Source: Synaphobranchus kaupii (taxonomy: Eukaryota; Chordata; Actinopteri; Anguilliformes; Synaphobranchidae). From it: a DNA stretch of 64,000 nt. The stretch lies in assembly GCA_029718625.1 (NCBI GenBank), contig CM056376.1, positions 28,299,162 to 28,363,161 of the forward strand, given 5' to 3'. Every line of letters starts with the position of its first letter. Within the stretch, counting starts at the first letter, position 1. Under the pieces are notes generated by a model. That model searched no databases. It had not been told where the DNA came from and saw nothing but the letters and a program-made list of their open reading frames with translations. This document shows positions 44,257 through 55,137 of the stretch, one piece after another. The position numbers and the translations under genes are program-made.

Positions 44257-45821
44257 CAGTCAAGCCGGAAAGTCTGCACACCCCTTTCACCTTCTCCACA
44301 TTTTATTACGTTACAGACTTTTACTACAATAGATTGAGTTCATTTTTTGCCTCAAACATCTACACACAATAGCCAATAATGATGAAGTGAAAACAGGTTT
44401 TTAGAAAATATGCAATTTTATTTTACTGACAAAAATAGGTTATTTAGGGGTTACATATCTGTACACACCCTTAGCCTAATACTTGGTTGCTGCACCTTTG
44501 GCAGGGATTACAGCTTCAAGGCGTCTTGGGAAAGAAGCTACGAGCTTGGCACACTTGTTTCTGGACATTTTTGCCCATTCATCAGGTTGGATGGGGAGCG
44601 TCGGTACACAGCCATTTTCAGCTCGTTCCACAGATGTTCAATTGGATTCAGGTCTGGGCTCTGGCTGGGCCACTCAAGGACATGCACAGACTTTCTCCGA
44701 AGCCACTCCTTTGTTCTCTTGGCTGTGTGCTTCGGGTCATTGTCATGTTGGAAGGTAAACCTTCGCCCCAGTCTGAGGTCCAGAGCACTCTGGAGCAGGT
44801 TTTCTTCAAGGATCTCGGTGTACTTAGCTGCATTCATCTTTCCCTCTATCAGGACTAGTCGCCCCGTTCCCACTGCTGAAAAACATCCCCACATCATGAT
44901 GCTGCCACCGCCATGCTTCACTGTAGGTATGGTATTAGCCAGGTGATGAGCGGTGCCTGGTTTCCTCCAGACGTGACGCTTGGTATTCAGGCCAAAAAGT
45001 TCAATTTTGGTTTAATCAGACCAGAGAATCTTGATTCTCATGGTTTGAGAGTCCTCTAGGTGCCTTTTGGCAAACTCCAAGCAGGCTGTGATGTGCCTTT
45101 TACTAAGGAGGGGCTTCCGTCTGGCCACTCTACCATAAAGGCCTGATTGGTGGAGTGCTGCCTGGATGGTTGATCTTCTGAAAGGTTCTCCCATCTCCAC
45201 AAGGATACGCTGGAGCTCTGTCAGAGTGACCCTCGGGTTCCTGCTCACCTCCCTGACCAAGGCCCGTCTTCCCCGATTGCTCAGTTTGGCCGGGCGGCCA
45301 GGTCTAGGAAGATTCTTGGTGGTTCCAAACTTCTTCCATTTATAAATGATGGTGCCCACTGTGCTCTTTGGGACCTGTAAAGCTGCAGAGATTTTTCCGT
45401 ACCTTTCTCCAGATCTATGCCTTGACACAATCCTGTTTCTGAGGTCTGCAGATAATTCCTTTGACCCCATGGCTTGGAGTTTGCTCTGACATGCACTGTC
45501 AACTATGGGACCTTATATAGGCAGGTGTTGGCAATCCCCAATCATGTCCAATCAATTGAATTTAACACAGATGGACTCCAATTAAGTTGTAGAAACATCT
45601 CAAGCAGTATCAGTGGAAACAAAATGCACCTCAGCTCACTTTTGGGTGTCATATCAAAGGGTGTGCACACTTGTCTAAAAACCTGTTTTCACTTTCTCAT
45701 TATGGGCTATTTCGTGTAGAATTTTGAGACAAAATATGAACTCAATCTATTGTGGAATATGTCTGTAACGTAATAAAACGTGGAGATGGTGAAAGGTGTG
45801 TGCAGACTTTCGGCTTGGCTG
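44257..45821 (-). mobile_element. Tc1/mariner element, full length, inactivated
   Basis: The ends CAGTCAAGCCGGAAAGTCTG and, complemented, CAGCCAAGCCGAAAGTCTG are flanked by TA on both sides (44255-44256 and 45822-45823). Inverted repeats run for roughly 200 bp, with inner repeat motifs GTACACACCC near 44461 and its complement near 45659, so this is also an IR/DR type. It differs in sequence from the element at 841-2351 and belongs to another Tc1 family. The 1565-bp length is normal. It lies in the same orientation as ank1, probably in its last intron. Confidence 0.95.
44415..45470 (-). pseudogene. Tc1 transposase with a nonsense codon and C-terminal frameshift
   Basis: The frame opens at ATG 45470 with an N-terminal helix-turn-helix (ELSADLRNRIVSRHRSGERY) and a second DNA-binding part (GRPAKLSNRGRRALVREV). 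It reaches the first catalytic motif ILWSD, where TAA (45014-45012) interrupts it directly after the Asp. The same frame then continues through [27 protein letters not shown] and NPIEHLW, with D, D and E retained and 34 residues between the last two. Near 44582 a deletion shifts the frame: SPSNL is followed out of frame by an [18 protein letters not shown] C-terminus. Two lesions therefore kill a protein that is otherwise well preserved. Confidence 0.93.
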
Positions 45822-45989
45822 TATATTACATGCTGATGTATAGAGATGCAATCAATGTTACACACTGATACCCACTGTGTTCCACCAAATTTAACAAGCA
45901 GGCGCACCCTAACACAGGAGTACATTACTTCCTGATACCCTCGACTGTGTGTCCTAATTCACATGGACTGAAATAGTCCCGGCTTTCTG

Positions 45990-46250
45990 CCCCCCCCCCC
46001 CCCCCCCCCCATACAGTACATGTGTTCTCATATGGGCCTGGTGGGCGTACCCCATACAGAGAATAAAGACATCTATAACCTATACCCATTCAGTTAAATG
46101 TATTTTACCCACTATAACCTTTTGAGTAAGACACATTTTTTCAGTCACTACTTTCGACTCACACTTATAATCTTGTGATCAAATGGTATGAGGTACTAGC
46201 AGGGTATGAAAAATTATCTTCATTTGTTAGCCAGTCGGTCGATAGGTCAG
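45990..46250. repeat. Poly-C run and start of degenerate repeat
   Basis: A poly-C run lies at about 45990-46010. At 46070-46165 are two copies of a degenerate unit of the type ATTTTACCCACTATAACC...TTTGAGTAAGACA, which recurs at 47600-48000. Confidence 0.7.
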
Positions 46251-46332
46251 CCAGAGAATCAGTCAGTCAGTCAGTCAGTCAGTCAATCAGTCAGAGAATC
46301 AGTCAGTCAGTCAGTGTGTCTGTCTGTCTGTC
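46251..46332. repeat. (TCAG)n microsatellite
   Basis: TCAG tetranucleotides with CAATCAGAGAA interruptions, then TCTG repeats. Confidence 0.95.
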
Positions 46333-46502
46333 CCGTACCTGCAGGGACGTGTCAGTCTGTCTCACTGCTTTACTCTCCGAAGACTGGCACGTTTCACTAT
46401 TTGTGCACCCTTCTTCATGTCCACAAAATCCGGCTACAGCAGGAAGGGGCGGGGCAGCAGGAGGATCGGGGGGGGGGGGGGGTGAAGGAATAAAGGTGAT
46501 GG
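46333..46502. other. Short unique stretch with poly-G
   Basis: A G run lies at 46469-46482; nothing else recognised. Confidence 0.4.
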
Positions 46503-46870
46503 GTCAGAGATAGAGAGAGAGAGAGGGAGAGAGAGAGAGAAGAGGACAGAAGGGAGGGATTGAAGAATGGATGAGAGGAGAAAGGAGGAGAAGAACAGGA
46601 TGGGAGAGAGGGATGAGGATGGTGGAAGTGGTGGAAGAATAAAGGAGGTGTAGAAGGAGGTGATAGATGGGAATTGAAAAGAAGAGCAGGTTAGATTTGA
46701 GGAGGAAAGGGCAGAAGGGATGAATTGAAAAAGAAAAGTTAAGAAAAGAAGGATGGAGAGGGTAAGGAGAGAGGAGAGAAAGTATGGAGTGAGGAGGTAG
46801 CAGATAAAGAAAGAGAAATAGCAAAAGGTGGAAAGAGGTGGATGGGGAAGGGAGGAGAGACAGAAAAGAA
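46503..46870. repeat. Purine-rich (GA) tract
   Basis: About 370 bp almost entirely of A and G on the plus strand, starting with pure GA repeats. Confidence 0.88.
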
Positions 46871-47467
46871 AAAGTGGAGAGGTATCAGAGACACGGAGAT
46901 AGATACAGAATGCACTGCAGGATTAGTAGCACACACCAGGGGTCAGGAGTCAGGGGTCAGAGTTCAGGGGGGCAGGGCAGTCCCACCTGGAACAAAGGGG
47001 GTTAGCAGGCAGTCAGACGATCACAGAATTTCGACAAAGGGGAAAAAACAACACAATACAACACCTCAGCTCACGCACAAGAACCAAAACATGAGAAATC
47101 AACAGGTACGCCAGTGCATCACACGTCCGTCTAACCGACAGGCAGGCGTTCCAAGTCTGCATCGAACGAAAACAAATCACACCTGACCGGGATGATATGG
47201 GAGTTTCTGAAGCATGTTTTCCGTTGTTTCGACGGACATGCTGTAGTGACGATGGGTGATGTTTCGGAGCGGAACGTTTGGTTCTTGCTTGTGAGGGGAG
47301 GGGGGGGGCGGGTCACATAGGACAGGTTAAGCAGTGTTCAGGTGAGAGGGGCGTGGTCACAGAGGACACGTAAAGCCATGAGCAGGTGAGAGGAGAGATG
47401 CAGCAGGGATGGGGACACAGAGCTAAAGGAGGTTTTGGGGGGAGGGATGCTGAGGTACGCGCTCGCC
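46871..47467. other. Intronic stretch, no exon confirmed
   Basis: A CCAG acceptor-like site at 46988-46987 (minus) opens a very short frame to TGA. It is not supported further. Confidence 0.3.
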
Positions 47468-47481
47468 CCAGTAGGGGGCGC
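47468..47481 (+). promoter_or_regulatory. CTCF-like site
   Basis: CCAGTAGGGGGCGC matches the CTCF core consensus at every position, on the plus strand, inside the probable last intron of ank1. Confidence 0.5.
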
Positions 47482-47599
47482 TCTCTGGTTCCTCCATGCA
47501 CAGGCCACTCTCACACCATAGTCCTGTTTGAGTTTGATCTGGGTCTGACCTGGGTCTGACCCGGCTACTCATACGCATTGCGACTGACTATTTAACACA

Positions 47600-48010
47600 T
47601 TGATACCCCACAAGCCCATACCCATTGAGTAAAATGTATTTTACTACTATAACCCTTTGAATAAGACAAATTTTACACACTTATGACTGAAACCTATTTT
47701 ACACAGTGATACTTTTTAAGAAAGACCAATTTTACAGATAATTGTTTTACAGATAAGATCATTTTTGAGTATGACTTATTTTACACACTCATAACTACAT
47801 AGTAAGACATATTTTATGCACTGATACCCTTTGAGTAAGAGTGTATTGAACATACTGACCCTGGTTAAGAAAGACATTCTTTCAGACAGTAATACCTCCT
47901 GAATAAAGCTGTATTTTACGTGGAAACCTTTTGAATAAGACACATATGGTACCTATTGAGTAAGACCCTACAGTACTATATCAATCAATACCAACTAACG
48001 TTCATTTTAT
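47600..48010. repeat. Degenerate roughly 33-bp minisatellite
   Basis: Around ten poorly conserved units of the form TTTTACACACTGATACC and TTTGAGTAAGACA. Homologous units occur 1.5 kb away at 46070-46165. Confidence 0.72.
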
Positions 48011-48593
48011 ACACTCAGTAATAAAACAGAGTTGATTTCCCCAAACTCAGCTGAGCCCAAACATGCTCCCCTACACCTCCAGTCCAGCCTGGTGTAGCCC
48101 CAGCTAACAGGGCCCTGGGGCCTGGTAGAGAAGGCCCGATACAGCCCATCTCTGCATGGTGCCTTCTCCTCCAGCCCAGCCCACTCCAGCCCTGTGCAGC
48201 CTAGCTTAGGCCAGCACTCAAAGCCTGTCCAGCCAAGCCAAGGTCACCCAGGTTATTCCAGTCACCACCTAGCACAGTTCACCAGGTAAAGACCACTCAG
48301 GTGCACTGTACACCTGTGTAAGGTGGATCAGAGTAGCCCTTGTCATTGTTGGGCGCCTGGGGTCTAATCAAACTCAGTCAGCTCAGGAAACAAATTAAAA
48401 CCCAGCTCGTTACCTGAAAAGATCTCTCAGTGAACTTTATGGCCATTTTTTCAGCTGACGTATTTGAAATTTTAATAAATTTTCCTGAATTGGCTGAATT
48501 GAAAATGGTACCCCCCCGCCCCCAGCTTTGGAGTGGGCCGGGCTTGTTTCTGGCCCGGTTGGGCCCTGCTCGGCTCTGGTGGGTCTGGCCCAC
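48011..48593. other. Intronic stretch downstream of the ank1 exon
   Basis: The ank1 frame stays open on the minus strand beyond the proposed donor (48593) to a stop at 48378, so an intron-retention C-terminus is possible. The composition there is unlike coding DNA. Confidence 0.35.
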
Positions 48594-48764
48594 CTCTGGT
48601 TCTGGCCCACCCTTGCTGGTCTCCCGGCCCAGTATGGCGTAGTTCATGAACTGCTCAGCCTCGGCCTCCAGCTCCTCGGCCTCCTGCAGGGAGCTCTCCA
48701 CGAAGACCTCCTGCCCCCCCTCCGAGTCAGAGCCCTTCCCCCTCCGAACAACCTTCCGCACAAT
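48594..48764 (-). CDS. ank1: ank1 exon with second obscurin-binding basic motif
   Basis: The acceptor CCGGGGCAG-type site ends at 48765. The exon encodes IVRKVVRRGKGSDSEGG, then an acidic helix-like stretch ESSLQEAEELEAEAEQFMNY and ILGRETSKGGPEPE. With the preceding KK it forms KKIVRKVVRR, matching the second basic obscurin-contact site of small ankyrin-1. The chosen donor GAG|GTGGGC gives 171 bp in phase 0. An alternative donor after 48611, or read-through to the stop at 48378, cannot be excluded. Confidence 0.82.
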
Positions 48765-48819
48765 CTGCCCCGCACAGGGAGGGGGGAGAGAGAGGGGAGG
48801 TCAGCTATGCGCCCTCATC

Positions 48820-48935
48820 GTTGTGTGTGTGTGTGTGAGTGTGTGAGTATGTGTGGGTATGTGTGGGTATATGCGTTGTGTGCGTGTCTGTGCATGTCTG
48901 TGTGTGTGTGTCAGTGTGTGTCAGTGTGTGCGCTG
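48820..48935. repeat. TG-rich microsatellite
   Basis: GTGTGTGAGTGTG-type imperfect TG repeat. Confidence 0.85.
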
Positions 48936-49353
48936 GTCATGCAATTACACGCGTATGTATCTACATGTGGCTGAATTTGCCAAAATCATTCCAAAAGGGA
49001 GCCTTCACTTCATCCCCACTAATAACACTGCCTCATCACCATTAATCACATAAAAAGTATAAATGCTGAATTGAATAGAAAATGCACCCATTTTAGATTG
49101 AGTGTAGAAGGAAGCTGTGTTTGTGTCTGTAATCTACAGTGAGTCATCTACTCAAGCTGTGCACCACAGAATCTGTTCCTCAGGTAAACATACAGAGAGC
49201 AGGTAGCATTAGCGCTCAGGGGAGTTAGCCTCCTTCTGCAGTGTGTGAGAGGGGGGGGGGGGGGGGGGGGGGGGCGGTGGTCGCACAGGTGAACACCACT
49301 AAATCAAGACAGTCATGTGATCTGGGAGGGTGTGGGACTGCGGTCAGACACCA
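48936..49353. other. Intronic stretch with a long poly-G run
   Basis: A G run of about 23 with one C lies at 49251-49274; no exon is recognised. Confidence 0.4.
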
Positions 49354-49788
49354 AGGCTGTGGCCGAATATGATCCCTTCACCCCTTTGAGGGCGCATACT
49401 TGAGTCAACTTCGTCAAAAAGTTTTTTAGTGGGCAACTTTTTCTCACAAATGGAGGAACTTAAAATCCTCGGATGAAACCCTTATTTCTCGGGTTTTGTT
49501 GAGGGGATTCAGGAGCACACTCATCCGACAGTTTCAGGAAGTAAACTGGAAGTAAAAACTACAACTTGTAGTACAAGACAGAGTATATATATGCATGTCT
49601 ATGGTACAACAGCAGGTCATATTACAAACTACTTCCTCACTAGTTTGGAAGGTTTTGCAGGATTTATTTTGCACACTGCTTGCAAAGTGAGGGGAGAGGG
49701 CACATAGTAGACAGGGGTCTGAGTGGACAGGGGGCAGGGGGCAGGGGGGCAGGGGGCAGGGAACAGGGATCATATTCGGTCATGGCCT
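49354..49788. mobile_element. TIR element related to the one at 11236
   Basis: The left end AGGCTGTGGCCGAATATGAT and the complemented right end AGGCCATGACCGAATATGAT match over about 24 bp. The interior has no transposase. The tip GGCTGTGNCCGAAT is shared with 11236-11917. Confidence 0.8.
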
Positions 49789-50004
49789 AACTGTTTTCCC
49801 ACCAGCGCTGCCCCTCCCAAACCAGCAGGAAATCCTCTACAGTCTATGAGCCAATGCAGATTGAGGACAGGGGGCAGGTAGGCAGGGCATAGCAGAAGCC
49901 CCGCCCACTGAAACTATACCTCTTAGCTCTCTTGGGAACACAAGGGATGGTATTTGGCAGCGTGTTCTACAAAGTGTTATCACTGTTAATCACTTCATAG
50001 TGAC

Positions 50005-50200
50005 AGGGGTGATGATGAGATTGATGCCCATGATGGTGATGATGATGATTATAGTGATATGTGATGGTGATGATGATGATTATAGTGATATGTGATGGTG
50101 ATGGTGATGATTATAGTGATATGTGATGGTGATGGTGATGATTATAGTGATGTGTGATGGTGATGGTGATGATTATAGTGATATGTGATGGTGGTTGCCG
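50005..50200. repeat. About 31-bp minisatellite
   Basis: Five or so units of GATGATTATAGTGATATGTG and GATGGTGATGG. Confidence 0.93.
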
Positions 50201-50366
50201 TTAATGTTATCACTGATGTGTTCTACAGGGCGATCCCCAAAGCCAGAGAGGGCCACAGTCGAACCTCTTTGAAAGTCAGGAGTGATTAAATGTGCAACAG
50301 AAAATCTGTAGATTTTGTGACACTGGAGAAAACAAATACATGTTAAAATTAAATTAGCATCCTAAT
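50201..50366. other. Intronic unique DNA
   Basis: Nothing recognised between the minisatellite and the MITE. Confidence 0.4.
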
Positions 50367-50513
50367 GTACACAGTAAATCCTTCAGTGTTAATTCAACTC
50401 TAACTCTAGCATTTATAGGAGTCCTATATATATATATAGGAGTTATATCCACATTGGATATAAAAGTACTCTATCAGTGTATAAAGTAATCTAATATTTA
50501 ATTTTGCTGTGTA
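50367..50513. mobile_element. Small palindromic MITE
   Basis: The ends GTACACAG and the complement of CTGTGTAC frame 147 bp of AT-rich DNA with CTTCAGTGTTAATTCAACTC near the left end and a CCTATATATATATATAGG palindrome at 50423-50440. Confidence 0.55.
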
Positions 50514-50648
50514 CTGTATGTATAGTTTACTGCACAGCTGTACATTATCTTGTACTTGCTTTGTAGGGTGTTTGTTACATGGGTGTTTGATGTGTTAGAT
50601 GCACTGTGGATAAACCCAGGGTGTTAATTGCAGGATGGGGGAGTGGAC

Positions 50649-50732
50649 CTTCTTGGTGACGATGTTTCCATGCTCATCGGTAAACTGCTCCTCGCTCACA
50701 TGCTCTCCAGGAAGATCCTCCAGCTCATCCCC
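50649..50732 (-). CDS. ank1: ank1 shared exon (first common exon after small-ankyrin start)
   Basis: The acceptor CGTTTCAG lies at 50740-50733, and the donor GT at 50648-50647 is followed by CCAC, a weak context. The 84 bp encode [20 protein letters not shown] then HGNIVTKK. The DLPGE.V.EEQFTDE.GNIVTKK pattern is the most conserved piece of the ankyrin-1 C-terminus. Phase 0 at both ends fits both the small-ankyrin first exon and the long isoform. Confidence 0.93.
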
Positions 50733-51870
50733 CTGAAACGCAACATTAGGACAATGTTACACAGCGTTACACAGCACTAAAAGGTCAATATAGTCCCCCT
50801 GCAACACAACGTCAGGACAACGTTACACAACACTACACGGTCCATCTCGTCCCCCTGCAACACAACGTTAGGACAACATTACACAGTCCAAATATCACAA
50901 TATATTGGAAATATAAGCACTGCTGTGACGAGACAGCATTTATACATTTAGGCAACACTGCACAACGGTCCACAAAAGCATATGTTACACAACAATTAAT
51001 ATAAAACAACAGAATGCACAACACATCTTGCATATTAGCATTTTAAAAATGGCTGATTTTCACATTTCATATTTCAGTATGTAAGTTAAGACATTTATAC
51101 TATGCCATATTTCACAAATGTATGACAAATATAATCTTAAATTACTCAATGAAGGTTACAGTTGTATTGCTCGTCTTGAACAGGTTCTTGTATAAGACCT
51201 ACTTAAGCTGTTTTTAATAACCATTACAGATCTTTGCAGTGGTACTTAAGCCAAACAAATGAGACCACCTTACTACATCTCCTACGTTGTGAATATTTTC
51301 TGAAATAAGAAAAGTATATTTCAGTACATTTTCTAAACTTAAAAAAACATTTAGTCCCTGATTAATGAGGAAAACCTACAAGTCCTTCTTGGGGACAGTC
51401 AACAGCGCTGCCCAGATTACCCAGCATGCCACAGCCTGAGGGGCAGTTACCGCACAACACCAACTCATCCAAAATAAAACTACATAATAATCTTTCCAAT
51501 ATTCCATCATTCCAGGCTTTGTTAATCTTTAAAGTAGATTATTATCATCATCGTTTGTTGGTTCAAATGTTCACTTGCTTTTGTACGCTATTGGTACGTT
51601 ACACCTTTTGGCATCTATGGTCAATTTTTCATGCCAAAAAATGCACATGGAATTGAGTCGAGTTGACTGGTACAAATCTGTAGACTGGGCTCATGGAGAG
51701 AGGGAACAGGGGGAATGTAAAATGGAGAGGTGGGGGGTTAGAGGAGAAATGCAGGAGTCAGCAGAACTGGGTTTGGAATCCAGACAACTTTAAAATAACC
51801 CCCCGGGAGAGACTCATATCCCCCTCATCAATTACTGGGCTGGCATCGCTTCAGGGCCCATGCAGCAGAA
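50733..51870. other. Intronic unique DNA
   Basis: A short ACAACGTTACACAGCA-type repeat lies at 50745-50890; otherwise nothing recognised. Confidence 0.4.
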
Positions 51871-51873
51871 CAG

Positions 51874-51904
<31 letters not shown>

Positions 51905-52330
51905 GGAGGGAACGAGAGACAGAGAGACAGAGAGAGGGGGCAGAGAGAGAGAGAGAGAGGGGGAATCGGCATTGTCATAGCATACCAGAGAGAATGTTTG
52001 TTTTTCTTTCCGGCAATAAAGCACTCTGAATTTGAATGTGCAGGACACAGAGAAACTACGAAGGGGACAGGTGGAAAGACAAGGCGGGGGGGGGGGGCGG
52101 GGGGGGGGGCAACACTAATGAGGATTTTCACTGACCGATTCCACTAACCAAATTAAACTAAACAACAATAGGACGGCTATTTTAATATAACTGCAAGGGT
52201 ACACTGCCACTACTATTTTTAAGAACAAGTCTAAATGTGTCAATAACAAGAGTATTACAGGGCTGTGGGAAAAGCCATTCCAATCCCTCAAATCCCAGAT
52301 TGGTCAAACACCCCCCCCCCCCCCCCCCTC
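51871..52330. repeat. GA microsatellite, poly-G and poly-C runs
   Basis: (GA)n at 51873-51961, a G-rich run at 52084-52109 and a C run at 52311-52328. Confidence 0.9.
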
Positions 52331-52671
52331 CCACCCGACCCCCCCACCCCAGCCCACCTGTCAGTAGGGGTGTAGGGAATGTGAGGGCGGGGTTAGGGAC
52401 CCAGAGGAAGGGCTTTACTGCAGGCTTAACTGGCCTGTGCTCCAAATGCAGATGGGGGATTTACACTCACTCCCAGGCCTGACCAGTCGATCACCGAGCA
52501 ACCAGCTAGACCTAACAAGTTCACTCATGAGCACTCCAACTCCAACAGCACAGTGGGGAAAAGACAAGCCTTAAAACTCAATAATTAAAACCTGGTACAA
52601 CCCGACATGATGCAAGGACTATTGCTCTTACTTTGGGAACCCTGTCAAAAAAAAGGAGGACACTTCTAGCT

Positions 52672-52858
52672 GGGGGTCCCCAACTCTGGTCGCTGTTTTT
52701 ATTTTCACTTCAAAATCAGCACCAAATTCAGACCCAATAAACCAGGTTAAGTTAATTTAACTGTGTAATCAACTGTTTTCATTGATCACTTAAATGCTGA
52801 GTAACAACAAAAACCAGCACAATCGACAGCTCTCCAAGACCAGGGCTGGTGACCCCTG
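52672..52858. mobile_element. Foldback MITE (uninterrupted copy)
   Basis: The ends GGGGGTCCCCAACTCTGGTC and, complemented, CAGGGGTCACCAGCCCTGGTC are inverted repeats. The interior matches the split copy at 20309-20815, showing where the nested element entered that copy. Confidence 0.8.
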
Positions 52859-52871
52859 TTTTTAGCCTTAT

Positions 52872-53150
52872 CAAAACACTGTTAATCACAGGAGCTTGTT
52901 GTGCTGTTGAAAACACACAGAAACACTGCTAATCACAGGAGCTGGTTGTGCTGTTGAAAACACACAGAAACACTGCTAATCACAGGAGCTGGTTGTGCTG
53001 TTGAAAACACACAGAAACACTGCTAATCAGAGGAGCTGGTTGTGCTGTTGAAAACACACAGAAACACTGCTAATCAGAGGAGCTGGTTGTGCTGTTAAAA
53101 ACACACAGACACACTGCTAATCACAGGAGCTGGTTGTGCTGTTGAAAACA
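52872..53150. repeat. 47-bp minisatellite, six copies
   Basis: Units contain AAACACTGCTAATCACAGGA then GCTGGTTGTGCTGTTGAAAA. All are highly similar. Confidence 0.95.
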
Positions 53151-53674
53151 TACAGTACTCCCATGATCCAATAATCCCATTTTCTAAATTATGTCAGAAA
53201 ACAGTTTAGAGACATGACATCTGAAGCGATATCGTAAGATATATATCAAAACACACTGTACATGGCCTCCTTACTCTCACCTATCGGGTAGGTCAGTGAC
53301 CCCTACCTCAGAATACCCCTCATGGTTCACATGGAAACCATCTGTAACCCTTACCAACCGTGGTAATACCGTGGTTCCGTGGTAATACAAATCCACTGAT
53401 TCCTCATGCTGCATCACCAGAATTACACACAGGATCTGAAGTCACTAATGCAGGTTACGTTCCCCTGGATATTGTGATAGTTTCCCCAGACAGAAGAAGC
53501 CAATATCATCTGCTGATCAATAAGACTGATCAAGATTTATAATGAGCTCAATGAAGGCCTTTAAGAAGGGAGAGTGAGAATTTAGAGTGAGTGTTTCAAC
53601 TGGAAAACTGTCAATATGAAAGAGTCAACCGTTTGTAGAATGGAAAAAACCCAAACAATTCTCTACAGTTCTCT

Positions 53675-53679
<5 letters not shown>
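53151..53679. other. Intronic unique DNA
   Basis: No exon or repeat recognised. Confidence 0.4.
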
Positions 53680-53706
<27 letters not shown>

Positions 53707-53790
53707 CCCTCTTCCTCCTCTTTCTCTCTCCCATTCCTCTCTCCTGTCTCCCACTCCCTCCCTTTCTCTCTCTCTCTCTCTCTCTCTCCC
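53680..53790. repeat. CT microsatellite just downstream of the small-ankyrin exon
   Basis: Near-pure CT runs at 53680-53706 and 53765-53789. On the ank1 strand this is GA-rich and begins about ten bases after the donor site. Confidence 0.92.
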
Positions 53791-53800
53791 ACTGCAGTAC

Positions 53801-54019
53801 CTTCAGAATGACTCTGCGGCGGACCACGCGTGTGGTGATGTTCTCCTCCTCGTCGGCCGTGCCCTCTCCCTCGCCCAGCTCCTGGTCCAGCTGCTGGTGT
53901 ATGTAGGTGAGGACGGAGCGGACCGAGCCGCTGGCGATGTGCAGAACGTTCTGGCAGCTGATGACCAGGAAGGCCAACAGAACCAGGCTGAAGAGGAGCT
54001 CCGTCAACAGGGCCCACAT
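53801..54019 (-). CDS. ank1: Small ankyrin-1 first exon (muscle isoform of ank1)
   Basis: This alternative first exon gives ankyrin-1 a membrane anchor in place of ankyrin repeats. It starts at ATG 54019 and runs 73 codons, the same length as I recall for the mammalian exon, before the donor AAG|GTACTG. Residues 1-20 or so (MWALLTELLFSLVLLAFLVI) form a single transmembrane segment, followed by SCQNVLHI. HIHQELDKELGE-like sequence (YIHQQLDQELGEGEG) and an acidic patch come next, then TRVVRRRVILK, the first basic obscurin-binding site. The known protein sits in sarcoplasmic reticulum with its tail in the cytosol. Splicing in phase 0 to 50732 restores the conserved [10 protein letters not shown] sequence. 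Confidence 0.95.
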
Positions 54020-54515
54020 GACCGGACGACCGCGGGACGACCCGGGACGACCGCACGCACGAGCTCACAAGTGTACCGCCAACCGTGCGGGTAGTTATCG
54101 CATGCACCTGTGCTCACGGACAATTCCGACCCCCCTCCCCCCAACAGACTCCCTTCTCAGTGGGAAAATGCGACTGGCGAACCCCCTCGTCTCTCTCTCT
54201 CTCCTTCCTTACGTTTCCCTGCCCCCCTCCCTCTGTTTCTCCTCAACAGAACAAGTCCGAGCGTTCTTCCACCAGCTCCTGTTCCCTCTCTTCTCCCTCT
54301 CTCCTTCTCGTTCACTCTCTCCCAACGTCCGCTGGGTTGGAGCAGTGGCTGGTCCGTGCCATCAAATCCGGGGGCCCTGCAACCTTGGAGCTTCTCTTTC
54401 CTCTCTCCCTCTCTCTCTCCCTCTCTCTCTGCTTCCAAAAACAACCCTCTCACCCGTCAACCCCCCCCCCCCCCCCCCCCAACCGTAACACATGTGCTCT
54501 GCAGGCTTTAAATAT
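54020..54515 (-). promoter_or_regulatory. ank1: Putative small-ankyrin 5' UTR and internal muscle promoter
   Basis: A first exon inside the gene requires an internal promoter. On the minus strand an ATATTTAAAG element lies near 54515-54506 and a CAGGTG E-box near 54110-54105. The region between is CT-rich, with a poly-C run (54463-54480). Position supports a promoter; the motifs alone do not prove one. Confidence 0.4.
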
Positions 54516-55137
54516 CTCCATGGCTCCATCTCTGGCCCACACTGCTGTTAGGCTGGGAGTGAGATGGCACTGGCCACCCAACACCTCCCCTGAGATTAGC
54601 CTGTTCGCTAACATTTCCCTTAAAGCACATATTTATCAGTCCAGCAATCAGCAATCAATGTGTGTCTCTACCTCCAATCACTACCCAAACTCCCCTTTAG
54701 GAACCCCTAAATCTGTTCTGGAGGACGGGGGGCATCTCCAGTGATTTTGTTTTCTTCCTTGATTTCAGCAGTGATACGGAACTTCCTGCAAACACGTGAG
54801 TGCCTTGCGACGAGCTCTCCAGCCAACAGGAAACTCCTTGTATGGACGTTGGTAGCGTTTAAGTTCGTAACGCTATGCTAACTCTCCTAGCCTGCGGCTC
54901 TGTTGGATTTTGTCAGAGCCAGGTGTCAGCCTTAAAAAACCCCACAAATAAATAATGTGGCACGACAGGCGTGACCTGCAGCCCAAATACACCCCCTCAG
55001 TATCCTGCCAAATACCCGGTCAACACACAAACAAGGACGCGCAATGCCAAACAAAATCACAAATCCAGCACTGACAGCCCAGCTGGGGACCGTGTTTCTA
55101 TTCTCATCCGTGTCCTTTATGTTTCACTGCCCCAATA
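54516..55137. other. Unique intronic DNA upstream of the small-ankyrin exon
   Basis: No exon recognised. Confidence 0.35.

Noticed and set aside
46964..46986. Alternative ank1 terminal exon after CCAG at 46988 (minus), giving GGTALPP and stop
   Set aside because: Only seven residues, with a moderate acceptor. It needs the weaker donor after 48611. Kept only as an alternative to 42879.
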